Assembly: GCA_035353815.1 (NCBI GenBank)
Contig: DAOQAG010000007.1
Location: 1 to 64,000 of the forward strand
From: JAKPUX01 sp035353815
Lineage (GTDB): Bacteria > Zhuqueibacterota > Zhuqueibacteria > Residuimicrobiales > Residuimicrobiaceae
Direction: 5' to 3'
Length of the DNA: 64,000 nucleotides
Shown here: positions 47,729 to 57,138 of the stretch, in pieces
Numbering within the stretch: position 1 is the first letter of the stretch
Layout of the letters: every line of letters begins with the position of its first letter
Position numbers and translations under genes: made by a program
Notes under the pieces: model-generated
Database searches by the model: none
The model's input: only the letters and a program-made list of their open reading frames with translations
What the model was told of the DNA's origin: nothing

Positions 47729-49762
47729 TCAATTGAAGAGGACGTGGACGCCCTGCGGCCGCGCCGGCGGAATGGTATCGGGAACGCAGTTCATCAGCAC
47801 CCCGACAGAGGTGGTGCCGCTGCCGGTGACGATGTTGACGCTGCCGGAATAGGACCCTGCCGCCCGATTGCGGCGGTCGACCGTCACTTTAAGGAGGGCC
47901 GTCTCCAATTGCAGGGTGCCGCTGGCCGGTTTCACGCTGAGCCAGGCCTGGTCGCCGCTGGCGGTCCAGCTGAGGGCGGTTGATCCATTGTTGCTCAGCT
48001 GGAGGGTTTTCAGCGCCTCCAGGCTGCCAAAATCCAGGGAGGTGGGGGTGATCGCAAAGGGCTGGACGGCGGTCACGGTGATATACTCATTGGCGCCGAG
48101 ATCGAAGATAGAGCCCTGCGGGCGCTTGTTGCCGTCATAGTCTCTAGTCACGAGGGTGTTGACACTGGCCAGGCCGGCGTCGATGGCGGGGCTGGTCTGG
48201 AGAAGGTGGAAATCGTTGCCGGTCGCATTGGTGAATTTCGGGTCGCCGGATCGGCAGCTGGTTACCGTAATATTCGCGCCTGAGGGCAGTGCGGTCGAGC
48301 CGTCCGGGTCATAAAAGAGATCGTGGTCATAATTAAAGGTGGCGCCCCTCCAGGTCTCGAGATAGCTGAAGAGCTGTCCGGATGAGCAGTACCAGATGTT
48401 GTTTTTGAAAAAGGCGTGCGCCAGTTCCGTTCCCCAGATCATTGGCTGGTTGGCAGGTCCGATCTTGTAGAAGGTGTTATTGTAAAAATAGATGTTGTTG
48501 GTGCCGGCGTAGAGGGTTATCCCGCCGTTGATGCTGGTCCCGCCACGAAACAGGTTATTATAGACGAACACATCGCCGATATCCTGACTGTCTCCGACGT
48601 AGATAAAATCCATATTGCCGTCGCGAAAATAGCAGTCATGGACAAAGACATTCCGGGTAAACTTGCCGCTGGTGCCGCCGGCGCGCGATATAAAAATCAC
48701 GCCGCCCCGGGCATCGGAGCCTGCTACGGCGTCGGCGAATTCATTCCAGCCGATCTGGCATTGGTCCACGCTCTTGTCGCCGCTGACATAGTCGGGATGC
48801 GTTTTGACATAGATGTTGTGCTTGTAGCTGTCGTAGCCGCAGTGCTCGAAAAGGTTGCCATAGACCGCAGAATATTGGGAATTATCCACCATGACGACGC
48901 CGCTCCAGGTTTCGGCGAGCATATCTTTCATATAATTCCCGACCACCCGGGTATAGTCACCCCAGAGATTGTAGGCCCCGGTCCCGCCCTCCACCCGCAG
49001 CTTGGCGTAGGTGAAATAGTTGATCCGACCGTAAGGGCTGTAGCTCGCTGTCCAGATCACGCCCCGGCTGGCGGTCAACGCATTCAGAACCGGCGTTTCG
49101 CCCGGATAGCCGATCAGCGCCTTGCGCTTGTTTTCGCCGCCATAGGGCCCGCGCAATGCGACAAAAGCCTCATCCACATCCTGCCTGCTGTAGTTGCCTC
49201 CGCGCACATAAACGATGTATTGGCCATCACCGGAGGGATTCTGCCCGTTCGACAGCGTGCCGGGATTGAACATATAGATATCGCGGAAAGGGCCCTTGAC
49301 CCCGCCCTGTGCCGTAGTATAGAGGCCGTTATTGCTGTTGCTTCCGGTCGGGGCAATAAAATAGATCACCCCCGCCATCACCCGGAAGGGTAGTGCGTTG
49401 GAGGTCACGCCACCCACGGTTACCGTGATCTGGCCGTCCCCATCCTGACTGCTGCTGCTGACCCAGAAGGTGATCCGCTCCAGACCCCGCGCCGGCCCGG
49501 CGGCACCCCACTCCGCATACTCTGCTGCGGGTGCGCCATTGATGGTGACATAACTCCCGCCGCGGCTGCTGCCGAAATTCTTGCCCCAGATCGTCACCGC
49601 CGCGCCCCGGCTGGCCGATCCCTCCCATCCTGACCTGGGCCCCCAATCCAGATCCGAAAAAAAGAGGACCGGATCTGCGGCGAACAGCGCCGGACTGGTT
49701 AGCAGGAGCGCCAGGATCCCGATACGGGTGGTCAGATGCCTTAATCGTTCGCTTGTTTTCAT
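47729..49762 (-). CDS. Secreted right-handed beta-helix protein with IPT/TIG and BACON-like domains
   Basis: A 677-residue exported protein. Signal peptide (about 1-28, LLLTSPALFAA), an IPT/TIG domain (about 50-125, GAAVTIWGKNFGSSRGG), then a parallel beta-helix of the pectate-lyase/polysaccharide-lyase type (about 130-560, e.g. VYNNLFRGGTSINGGI, IYFYNNTFYKIG), a choice-of-anchor stretch (SPAIDAGL...DLGANEY) and a BACON/Abnormal-spindle-like domain (SLDFGSLEALKTLQLSNNGSTALSW split into motifs). It ends abruptly with DTIPPARPQGVHVLFN, the phrase that normally starts another domain, so a C-terminal domain may have been lost. Glycan binding or cleavage is inferred. Confidence 0.85.
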   Translation of the reverse strand: MKTSERLRHLTTRIGILALLLTSPALFAADPVLFFSDLDWGPRSGWEGSASRGAAVTIWGKNFGSSRGGSYVTINGAPAAEYAEWGAAGPARGLERITFWVSSSSQDGDGQITVTVGGVTSNALPFRVMAGVIYFIAPTGSNSNNGLYTTAQGGVKGPFRDIYMFNPGTLSNGQNPSGDGQYIVYVRGGNYSRQDVDEAFVALRGPYGGENKRKALIGYPGETPVLNALTASRGVIWTASYSPYGRINYFTYAKLRVEGGTGAYNLWGDYTRVVGNYMKDMLAETWSGVVMVDNSQYSAVYGNLFEHCGYDSYKHNIYVKTHPDYVSGDKSVDQCQIGWNEFADAVAGSDARGGVIFISRAGGTSGKFTRNVFVHDCYFRDGNMDFIYVGDSQDIGDVFVYNNLFRGGTSINGGITLYAGTNNIYFYNNTFYKIGPANQPMIWGTELAHAFFKNNIWYCSSGQLFSYLETWRGATFNYDHDLFYDPDGSTALPSGANITVTSCRSGDPKFTNATGNDFHLLQTSPAIDAGLASVNTLVTRDYDGNKRPQGSIFDLGANEYITVTAVQPFAITPTSLDFGSLEALKTLQLSNNGSTALSWTASGDQAWLSVKPASGTLQLETALLKVTVDRRNRAAGSYSGSVNIVTGSGTTSVGVLMNCVPDTIPPARPQGVHVLFN

Positions 49763-49966
49763 GATGCCTTTTCTCTGACAAGTGTGGTAAACAGAGGCGG
49801 CCTTCAGGTCCGACGCAAATTGAAACGCCGCCGGCCGGGTGAGCAGCCGCATGAATCCAGCTTATCGCCTGGCGAACAGGAAAGCCCGGAGTCGGTGGAA
49901 CGTGCCATGTCAGTATCCAGAGGAAGGAGGAGATGTGCTGGTCCGGCTATTGCCGGTTCTTGCGGC

Positions 49967-49995
49967 AAATTAGCCAAATTAGCAAAGAATGTCAA
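49967..49995 (-). promoter_or_regulatory. Promoter of the beta-helix protein gene
   Basis: On the minus strand a consensus TTGACA (49990-49995) and TAATTT (49967-49972) with a 17-base spacer. Confidence 0.65.
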
Positions 49996-50168
49996 TCAAA
50001 AACTTGATTCGGAGCGGTTTGAGGGGGCTGCAATCGCGCGTTGGATCACAAAATACGGAGAATTTACGGCACAGCGGTGAGGGGCTGCAGCGGAGTGCGG
50101 TATGCGGGCTGCGCCCAGGCGCGGCGGTGCCACGGGTGTGTTCTGCGGAGGAGCGGAGCGTGGTATTC

Positions 50169-50202
50169 AAAAAAAAGGGCTGACCTGAACCAGCGTCAAC
50201 CC
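50169..50202 (-). terminator. Terminator after tRNA-Pro(GGG)
   Basis: On the minus strand GGGTTGAC (50195-50202) pairs with GTCAGCCC (50177-50184, one G-U), then eight T (50169-50176). Confidence 0.85.
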
Positions 50203-50216
50203 TTTTCGTTTACATG

Positions 50217-50714
<498 letters not shown>

Positions 50715-50717
50715 TAA

Positions 50718-51491
50718 TCAAGCACTTTTTCTTGGTTTTCCAAAGCCCTGTTTCACCAGAACAGTACCATCGGAACAGAAATCAATGCCACGCTGAATAA
50801 ATTTAAACAATTTTTCGTGTTTTCCAAACACTTTCTTTTTGAACAGTGGGGGCAAATCGTACAAGTAGACACCAAATCGCGGCAAAACGAAGTTCACTTC
50901 AAGCTTTGCATCAAGTCTGGCCATCACCACCCCCAGGCGGTACCCCGCCCGTTTGCAGCTCGCCACCACCCGTGCATCGGTGTTGCCAAAGGGGTAGGAA
51001 ATGGCCTCCACGGCCCCGCCGCTGAGCTTTTCCAGTACCTGTTTGGAACCTCCCACCTCCTCCTCCAGACGCTCCGGGCTGAGGCGCGTCAGATCCCAAT
51101 GATGCAGCGAATGGGAGCCGATCTCCCATCCCGCCGCTGCGAGCTCGCGGATCTGATCCTGCTCCATGTGGGCAAAACGGATACGGCCGAAATTGACATC
51201 CCAATCGTCCATCTTGCCGATGTAGCCCGCCGGCACGAACAGCGTGGCGCGTACGCTCAGGCCTCGCAGGATGGGGAAGGCATACCGGTAAACGGAGGCA
51301 TAGGCATCATCGAAGGTCAGGGCCACACTCCGTTCCCGGCCACCGCGTAGCTGCATGAACTCGCGCAGGGGCAGCACGGTGTACCCGGCCTGCAGCAGCG
51401 CATCCAGTTGTGCCGCAAATTGCGCCGGGGTGACGCGGGTGATCGCCAGATCAAAGCGCGGTTCGACCATATGATAGGCGAGAATCGGCAT
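50718..51491 (-). CDS. Polysaccharide deacetylase (NodB-like)
   Basis: A 257-residue carbohydrate esterase 4-type protein that removes acetyl groups from surface or cell-wall glycans. Motif 1 VALTFDDAYASVYR (two catalytic/metal Asp, about 83), motif 2 GSHSLHHWDLTRL (metal His pair, about 127), and the ISYPFGNTD motif 3 are all present. ATG 51491 matches the family start (MPILAYHMVEP) and has GGAGAGA upstream; the open frame to 51554 is not used. No signal peptide is seen. It is in a transcript with the MerR-type gene and tRNA-Pro(GGG). Confidence 0.9.
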   Translation of the reverse strand: MPILAYHMVEPRFDLAITRVTPAQFAAQLDALLQAGYTVLPLREFMQLRGGRERSVALTFDDAYASVYRYAFPILRGLSVRATLFVPAGYIGKMDDWDVNFGRIRFAHMEQDQIRELAAAGWEIGSHSLHHWDLTRLSPERLEEEVGGSKQVLEKLSGGAVEAISYPFGNTDARVVASCKRAGYRLGVVMARLDAKLEVNFVLPRFGVYLYDLPPLFKKKVFGKHEKLFKFIQRGIDFCSDGTVLVKQGFGKPRKSA

Positions 51492-51547
51492 GCAAGGAAA
51501 TCTCTCCGCAAGGCGTCCTGGCGGGACGCTGTCATGGGTAACAGATG

Positions 51548-51708
51548 CCGGCATCTCTACTGGGCGCGTCAGCCTGGTTGCCGCAGAGGCTGCTGCAACC
51601 CGGGCAGAAAGTCAGCAACACCGGCATCTCTACTGGGCGGGTCAGCCTGGTTGCCGCAGAGGCCGCTGAAACCCGGGCAGAAAGTCAGCAACGCCGGTAT
51701 CCCTGCTG
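51548..51708. repeat. 73-bp tandem repeat, two full copies and a partial third
   Basis: CCGGCATCTCTACTGGGC starts at 51548 and 51621, and a decayed CCGGTATCCCTGCTG at 51694, each 73 bases apart. Copies differ at few sites. The array lies upstream of the deacetylase and ends 55 bases before the pnp terminator, whose stem also contains CCGGCATC, so the unit may have grown from terminator sequence. No spacers or coding sense. Confidence 0.9.
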
Positions 51709-51762
51709 CCCACAGAAGCAACGACACTGCGGCCGCTCCCCCAACTGGCGCGGCAGGTAAAA

Positions 51763-51799
51763 AAATCCGGCATCCGTGTCTGCCACGGATGCCGGATTT
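51763..51799 (-). terminator. Strong terminator after pnp
   Basis: AAATCCGGCATCCGTG (51763-51778) and its exact complement (51784-51799) form a perfect 16-bp stem with a TCTGC loop; on the minus strand a T-run follows. It ends the infB-to-pnp gene cluster. Confidence 0.92.
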
Positions 51800-51839
51800 C
51801 AGGAATTCAGCCGAGATCTGCCCGCAAAGGCAGACCCGC

Positions 51840-53960
51840 CTAGCGATTGCCGTGTGGCGGCCGGTTGTTCTCGGGAGTCCCTGCGGGGCGCTCGAGCAGA
51901 ATCTTGCGGCTGAGATCGATCTTGCCATCCCCATCGATCTTCATCACCTTGACCTGGACCTCATCGCCGACCTTGAGCACATCCTCAACGCGCTCGACGC
52001 GGCGGTGTTCGATCTCGGAGACATGGAGGAGTCCCTCCCGCCCCGGCAGGACCTCGACAAAGGCGCCGAACTTGGCGATCTTTTTGACCTTGCCGGTATA
52101 GACCGTGCCCACCTCAACCTCGGCGGTCATCGCTTTGATGATGCTGGCGGCCTTTTCGCAGGCGCCGGGATCCACCGCAGCGATGGTCACCGTACCGTCA
52201 TCGTTGATGTCGATGGTGGTTTCGGTGCGTTCGACGATCTCGCGGATGTTTTTGCCGCCGGGTCCGATGACCAGGCCGATGGAATCAACCGGGATCTTGA
52301 TCGAAAGGATGCGCGGGGCATAGTTCGAAAGCTCAGCACGCGGCTGTTCGATGACCGCCTGCATCTTGTCGAGAATGAAGAAGCGTCCATCTCGGGCATG
52401 CTGCAGGGCTTCGCGCATGATCGCGGTCGAGATCCCCTTGATCTTGATGTCCATCTGGAAGGCGGTGATGCCTTCGCGGGTGCCGGCCACTTTAAAGTCC
52501 ATGTCGCCCATGTGGTCTTCATCGCCGAGGATGTCGGTGAGAACGGCCACCTGTTCGCCTTCCTTGATCAAACCCATGGCGATACCAGCCACGGCGCTCT
52601 TGATGGGCACACCGGCATCCATGCAGGCCAGGGAGCCGGCACAGACGGTGGCCATCGAGGAGGAACCGTTGGACTCGAGCACATCGGAGACGATGCGGAC
52701 AGTGTAGGGAAAGATCTTTTCCGTCGGCATCACCTGCTTGATGGCGCGCTCGGCCAGATTGCCGTGGCCGACCTCGCGCCGGCTGACGCCGCGGTTGGGC
52801 CTGACTTCGCCGGTGCAAAAGCTCGGGAAGTTGTAGTGCAGCATGTAGGTCTTGCGGAACTCACCTTCGAGTTCCTCGATGCGCTGCTCGTCGACCTTGG
52901 TGCCCAGGGTGACCGAGGCAAGGGCCTGGGTCTGACCGCGGGTGAACAGGGCCGAACCGTGGGTGCGGGGCAGCAAGCCGACCTCGATCGAGATATCGCG
53001 GATGTCACGAAGTCCACGGCCATCCAGGCGGGATTTCTCCTCGAGCACCATGCGGCGCATCAGTTCTTTTTCCAGGTCGTGAAAGATCTCGGCGATCCGG
53101 GAATTCTTTTCCGGATAGGCCTCGGCGAGGCTGGTCTGAACTTTTTCACTGATGGCGGCGAGCCCTTCGCGGCGCGCCTCTTTCTCCTTGACGCGGAGCG
53201 CCACGTTCATCTCATCCTTGCACGCGCTGACGGCTTCGACGAGACCGGGGAGTTCTTCGGGCACGGGGATGGCCATCTTGGTCTTGCTGGCTTCCGCGAC
53301 CACCGCGGCTTCGAGGGCGAGAATCTTGCGGATGGCCTGATGGCCGTACTCGAGCGCAGCGATCATATCCTCTTCAGAGATCTCTTTGGCCTCGCCTTCG
53401 ACCATGACGATGGAATCCTCAGAGGCGGAGAGAACCAGATCGATGTCGCTCTCTTCCTGCTGCTCGAAGGTGGGGTTGGCGATGAAGCGGCCCTCCACCC
53501 TGCCGATGCGCACACCGGCGATCGGGGTCTGGAAGGGAATGTCCGAGACGCCCAAAGCCAGAGAGGCGGCGGTGAGGCCGAGGACATCGGCGTCATTGAT
53601 CTTGTCGGCCGAGAGCACCCAGACATAGACCTGGACCTCATTGCGGAAGGTCTTGGCGAAGAGCGGACGGATGCTGCGGTCGATCAGGCGGGCGCTGAGC
53701 ACCTCGCCGTCGGTCGGTTTGCCTTCGCGCTTGAAAAAGCCGCCCGGGATCTTGCCGGCGGCATAGGCCTTTTCGCGGTAATCGACGGTGAGCGGGAAGA
53801 AATCGCGCTCTTCCGAGGCCTTCTTGTCGGCAACGACGGCGGCGAGCACGACAGTGTCGCCCAACTGGACCCAGCAGGCCCCGTTGGCTTGCTTGGCCAA
53901 TTTGCCGGTCTCCATGATCAGCTGCTGACCTTCAAATTCGGTTTGTTTTCTAACGATCAT
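51840..53960 (-). CDS. pnp: Polyribonucleotide nucleotidyltransferase
   Basis: PNPase, 706 residues, a trimeric 3'-5' phosphorolytic exoribonuclease. Two RNase PH domains (about 10-225 and 325-550) with the second containing FTRGQTQALA and MDFKVAGTREGITAFQMDIKI (shown as FTRGQTQ and GDMDFKVAGT) near the active site, a KH domain (SIGLVIGPGGKNIREI) near 570 and an S1 domain (VGTVYTGKVKKIAKFGAFVEV region) near 625. ATG 53960 has GGAGG four bases upstream; the frame upstream is leader. It usually follows rpsO directly, but four membrane-transport genes separate them here. Confidence 0.97.
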   Translation of the reverse strand: MIVRKQTEFEGQQLIMETGKLAKQANGACWVQLGDTVVLAAVVADKKASEERDFFPLTVDYREKAYAAGKIPGGFFKREGKPTDGEVLSARLIDRSIRPLFAKTFRNEVQVYVWVLSADKINDADVLGLTAASLALGVSDIPFQTPIAGVRIGRVEGRFIANPTFEQQEESDIDLVLSASEDSIVMVEGEAKEISEEDMIAALEYGHQAIRKILALEAAVVAEASKTKMAIPVPEELPGLVEAVSACKDEMNVALRVKEKEARREGLAAISEKVQTSLAEAYPEKNSRIAEIFHDLEKELMRRMVLEEKSRLDGRGLRDIRDISIEVGLLPRTHGSALFTRGQTQALASVTLGTKVDEQRIEELEGEFRKTYMLHYNFPSFCTGEVRPNRGVSRREVGHGNLAERAIKQVMPTEKIFPYTVRIVSDVLESNGSSSMATVCAGSLACMDAGVPIKSAVAGIAMGLIKEGEQVAVLTDILGDEDHMGDMDFKVAGTREGITAFQMDIKIKGISTAIMREALQHARDGRFFILDKMQAVIEQPRAELSNYAPRILSIKIPVDSIGLVIGPGGKNIREIVERTETTIDINDDGTVTIAAVDPGACEKAASIIKAMTAEVEVGTVYTGKVKKIAKFGAFVEVLPGREGLLHVSEIEHRRVERVEDVLKVGDEVQVKVMKIDGDGKIDLSRKILLERPAGTPENNRPPHGNR

Positions 53961-54105
53961 TTTTCCTCCGTTGCGACCAGGCCGTTTCCCCGAATATGAA
54001 GATGCGAGGAGAATGTCTTTGGCAGGCATGCGCACTGCGCACATTCATGATGAGCGAGGCAACCTGTATCGTGGTGTGTAGTTTGGGCCTAAGCCCGGTG
54101 TGATC

Positions 54106-54156
54106 GCAGCCGATTCATTCCTCGCGGCCCTTAGCCGCGTGGAACAAACCGGCTGC
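54106..54156 (-). promoter_or_regulatory. Structured 5' leader of pnp
   Basis: In the 207-base gap before pnp, GCAGCCG (minus, 54150-54156) pairs with CGGCTGC (54106-54112) and encloses a second hairpin GCGGC-TAAG-GGCCGC (54124-54138). It may be the double-stranded target used in PNPase autoregulation in other bacteria; there is no T-run, so it is not a terminator. Confidence 0.4.
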
Positions 54157-54167
54157 GTCTTCCTGTG

Positions 54168-55532
54168 TTACTGTGGTACATAGTTGCCGCCGGATGGGAC
54201 CGGTGTGGACTCGATCAGATCCGACGATTTAACATTCATTTTTTCAAAGAGCGTCGACTTGACTATATAGACCGCCGGCGCAGCGCCGGTCTTTGCATAG
54301 AGCGTAGCAGCATCTTTTTCGCGGCCGAGCAACAGCTCGCCGAGGAGTGCACCCTGTTGGGTGATGCGGCAGCGGATGCGCGGGCGCTCGAGGCCGAAGG
54401 GCTTCAGCGGCGCCGGCTTCTCACTGACGAAACCCTCGGCAGCAGCACTTTGCAGATCGCCGAGTAATCCGCTGATCTTCCAGCTGCGCAACGGTCTGGA
54501 CAGGGGCTGAGACAAACTCCAGTTGCCCGATGTGTCCTTGTGGCACACAAAAGTGGTGTCTCCCACCGTCAGCTCGAGACCGTCCGCGGCGGAAGCGGCA
54601 AAATGGAGCAGCTGCTTGTCGCGCAAGGCGGTCAGGTTGACCTTCAGGCTGTTGACGAAAGACGAATCTACAGTGAAAAGCGCCGGGCGGGAGGCATCGC
54701 GTGCGTAATACTCGCCCCCCTCCTCCCTGCCAATGGCCAGGGTGAGCGGGTCTCCGGTTGATGTGTGGCGGAGGGTATATTGATAAAGGGGCTGGTCCAG
54801 ACCGTAGCGCCGCAACTCGCGCGGATTCTCCTCCACAAAGCGTTTGGCTTTCTGATACTGCAATGCGCTGAGCAAGGAAGCGATCTTGCTGCGATCGGCC
54901 AGCCAGGCGCCAGGGGAGGTGATCTTCCAGTCACTTCCCTCTTTGCTCAGATTAAACATCTCCTTGCCGCTTTTAATTGCCAAGGCCGCGATGCGGTTTT
55001 GATCGAACTCCAGCACGGCCTTGTCGCGCAGATCGAAGAGGGATTTATGGACATTCGTCCACAGGCTGCTCGTGCCGAGAAAGACTTCCGGATTGCCTGC
55101 CCTGCGGGCATAGACCAGAGAGCCGATGGCGGCGTCGTCGCCGATATAGAGGGTATCGCTTCGGCCCTTGCTCTCCAGAACCAGGAGAGCGCGCGGCGGC
55201 AGCAAGCCGAAAGAGGGATAGTCGGCGGCGTCTGTGGAAACGCTGCGTTCCTTTTTCGCCCAGGAGAACATCGCAGCGATGGCATTCCAGCTCTCTTTGT
55301 CCCCCCGGATTTGCAGGGGTTGCTGCAGCATCCAGCCGCTGCTGTCGCGCCGGGCCTGAATTCCGGCAGGCCAGATACTGATGGCGGTGATCTCGTCACC
55401 GGAATAGCTGATTATTTTCTCGTTGGCTGTTTTAGCGTCCTGGCCACTCTTATCCTTCTTGTTCATATAAACAACGCCAAGGATGCCCAGGGTGAGGACG
55501 AGCGCGAGAATGAGCGTTGTTCTGAATCTCAT
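54168..55532 (-). CDS. DUF4340 domain protein
   Basis: A 454-residue membrane-anchored protein: one N-terminal helix (FRTTLILALVLTLGILGVVY) followed by repeated beta-rich units of the DUF4340 type, with phrases such as SFGLLPPRALLVLESKG and YGLDQPLYQYTLRH. DUF4340 proteins usually accompany an ABC-2 permease and a GldG-like subunit, exactly as here; function is unknown. ATG 55532 is chosen for the transmembrane start; the open frame upstream has no support. Stop lies 207 bases before pnp. Confidence 0.85.
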   Translation of the reverse strand: MRFRTTLILALVLTLGILGVVYMNKKDKSGQDAKTANEKIISYSGDEITAISIWPAGIQARRDSSGWMLQQPLQIRGDKESWNAIAAMFSWAKKERSVSTDAADYPSFGLLPPRALLVLESKGRSDTLYIGDDAAIGSLVYARRAGNPEVFLGTSSLWTNVHKSLFDLRDKAVLEFDQNRIAALAIKSGKEMFNLSKEGSDWKITSPGAWLADRSKIASLLSALQYQKAKRFVEENPRELRRYGLDQPLYQYTLRHTSTGDPLTLAIGREEGGEYYARDASRPALFTVDSSFVNSLKVNLTALRDKQLLHFAASAADGLELTVGDTTFVCHKDTSGNWSLSQPLSRPLRSWKISGLLGDLQSAAAEGFVSEKPAPLKPFGLERPRIRCRITQQGALLGELLLGREKDAATLYAKTGAAPAVYIVKSTLFEKMNVKSSDLIESTPVPSGGNYVPQ

Positions 55533-55608
55533 AGCGAATAAACTCCGATTTACCAGCGGATATACAGGTTCCCGCGGCATCCCGGTGGGGGAAGCCGCGG
55601 GGTATTCC

Positions 55609-57138
55609 TTATTTACGTTTGCGATAGACCACAATGCCGGAGGCAAAAATGGCCAACGGCAGCAGAATCACGCCGATATAGAGCAAGGCGCGGGATTGGG
55701 TTTGGGTGATGTCGATCCTGCGGTCCTCCGGATCACGGGCGCGTACTGAGATGAGGTCCTCCTCCTCCGCGAGCCAGCTTACCGCATTGAGGAAGAGATT
55801 GCCATTCCCCTGGGTGTTGAAATAGCTGTTGCCGGCAAAATCCGAATCGCCAAAGACAACAAGGCGTGTCCTGGCGGTCTTGCCGCCGGCATCCGGGGTC
55901 GCGGTTTTTTCAGCGGCAGCCACCAGCGACACCGGGCCGCGAAGATCCGCGCCTTCATCGAAAGCGATCTGCTTGGTGCCGCTGAGCGGGCTGGTTTCAC
56001 CCCAACTGCGCTGGCTGGTTTTGCCGATCTCCTGGACGGTCAGGCCGGCCGGCGGCGCATCGGCGCGGCTGACGGAGCGGGCCTCCGGGAAAAAGGTCAT
56101 CAGATTGAAATCGCGGGTGATGGTGTGCTGTTCGTATTGGGAGACGATCGGCATGGTCGGCCCGGCGCCGAAGAGCTGGCCGAAGCCGGAGGCATCGACG
56201 ACGATATCGTGACCGATCTTGAAACCCCAGGCCGCGAGAAGTTGCGTGTACGAGTCCGGCGATTCCGGGTCGAGAAGCACGAGGAGCTTGCCCCCTTTAT
56301 GCAAATAGTCCTCGATCAGGCTCTTTTCATTGCCGAAGAGATCGCTTTTCGGTCCGGCAATCACCAGCAGACTGCAATCCGCGGGAATGGCATTCTCCTG
56401 AGCGAGCACGCAGGTGCCAACCTCATAGTTTTCGTTGGTGAGGCCCGTTTTGGCGCTGCTCATGCCGTTCTGATCCGATTTATCCGGATCCTTTTCGCCA
56501 TGGCCGCTGCTGAAGTAGATCTTTTTCTTCCCTTCGCGTGTCACCTTGATGATGGCATTGGTGAGCAGCTGCTCTTCGGTTTTATCGATCCGCTCTTCCT
56601 TGCCGTTGCCCTCGACGATCAGGGTGCCATAGGCTTTGACCTGGTATTTTTTGGCGAGGCCGGGCTTTTTATCGGGATCGTAAAATTCGAATTTCAGGTG
56701 ATCGGAATAGTGGGCATATTCGGTCAAGAGTTCCCTGGTGAAGGCCTCTTCACCCGACTTGAAAAAGCCGGTGATCTTGACCTCCTGCTGGAGGTTTTTC
56801 AGCAGGGTGCGGGTTTGTTCGGCCAGGCTGAACTGTTTGGCGGCGGTGGTATCGAGCCGCCAGGAGAACCGCGCCGCAAAGATATTGGCGACGATGAGCA
56901 AGCCGAGGATCACCGCGATCATCAATGCGGCATTACTGCCGAATCGGGTCGATCGGCTCGTCAGTCCCTTTTTGAGCTCATCCCATTGCAGCAGCGCCGA
57001 TGCAACCAGCAGAATGGCGCCGAGAATGAGCGGCACATAAACGCTCCAGTTCATCACACTGGTCAAGGAGTAGATCACCAGGCCGGCCACAAGGATCAAC
57101 AATCCGAGCCAGCCGCAAGAGGTTGCGATTTTTTTCAT
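55609..57138 (-). CDS. GldG-family ABC-associated membrane protein
   Basis: A 509-residue protein with three N-terminal helices (about 10-85), a large extracytoplasmic domain of the Gldg/ABC_transp_aux type (about 110-450, with SGHGEKDPDKSDQNG and LLVLLDPESPD) and a last helix near the C-terminus (LLYIGVILLPLAIFASGIV). GldG works with GldA/GldF ABC subunits in Bacteroidota gliding, but similar trios occur in non-gliding bacteria. ATG 57138 overlaps the permease stop (TAATG) and has GGAGGGG six bases upstream, so it is preferred to ATG 57153. Confidence 0.88.
   Translation of the reverse strand: MKKIATSCGWLGLLILVAGLVIYSLTSVMNWSVYVPLILGAILLVASALLQWDELKKGLTSRSTRFGSNAALMIAVILGLLIVANIFAARFSWRLDTTAAKQFSLAEQTRTLLKNLQQEVKITGFFKSGEEAFTRELLTEYAHYSDHLKFEFYDPDKKPGLAKKYQVKAYGTLIVEGNGKEERIDKTEEQLLTNAIIKVTREGKKKIYFSSGHGEKDPDKSDQNGMSSAKTGLTNENYEVGTCVLAQENAIPADCSLLVIAGPKSDLFGNEKSLIEDYLHKGGKLLVLLDPESPDSYTQLLAAWGFKIGHDIVVDASGFGQLFGAGPTMPIVSQYEQHTITRDFNLMTFFPEARSVSRADAPPAGLTVQEIGKTSQRSWGETSPLSGTKQIAFDEGADLRGPVSLVAAAEKTATPDAGGKTARTRLVVFGDSDFAGNSYFNTQGNGNLFLNAVSWLAEEEDLISVRARDPEDRRIDITQTQSRALLYIGVILLPLAIFASGIVVYRKRK

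Larger units (their letters stand above)
49763..50216. other. Intergenic region with promoter and terminator but no gene
   Basis: Short frames on both strands lack ribosome binding sites and family features. The left part is the leader of the beta-helix gene (about 200 bases from promoter to ATG); two copies of TAATTTGGC-like sequence in the minus strand overlap the -10 region. The right part (50040-50168) is GC-rich without recognisable features, ending in the tRNA terminator. Confidence 0.6.

Noticed and set aside
51408..53999. 863-codon frame opposite pnp
   Set aside because: Antisense shadow of pnp; rich in Asp, Gly and His as expected from complementing its codons.
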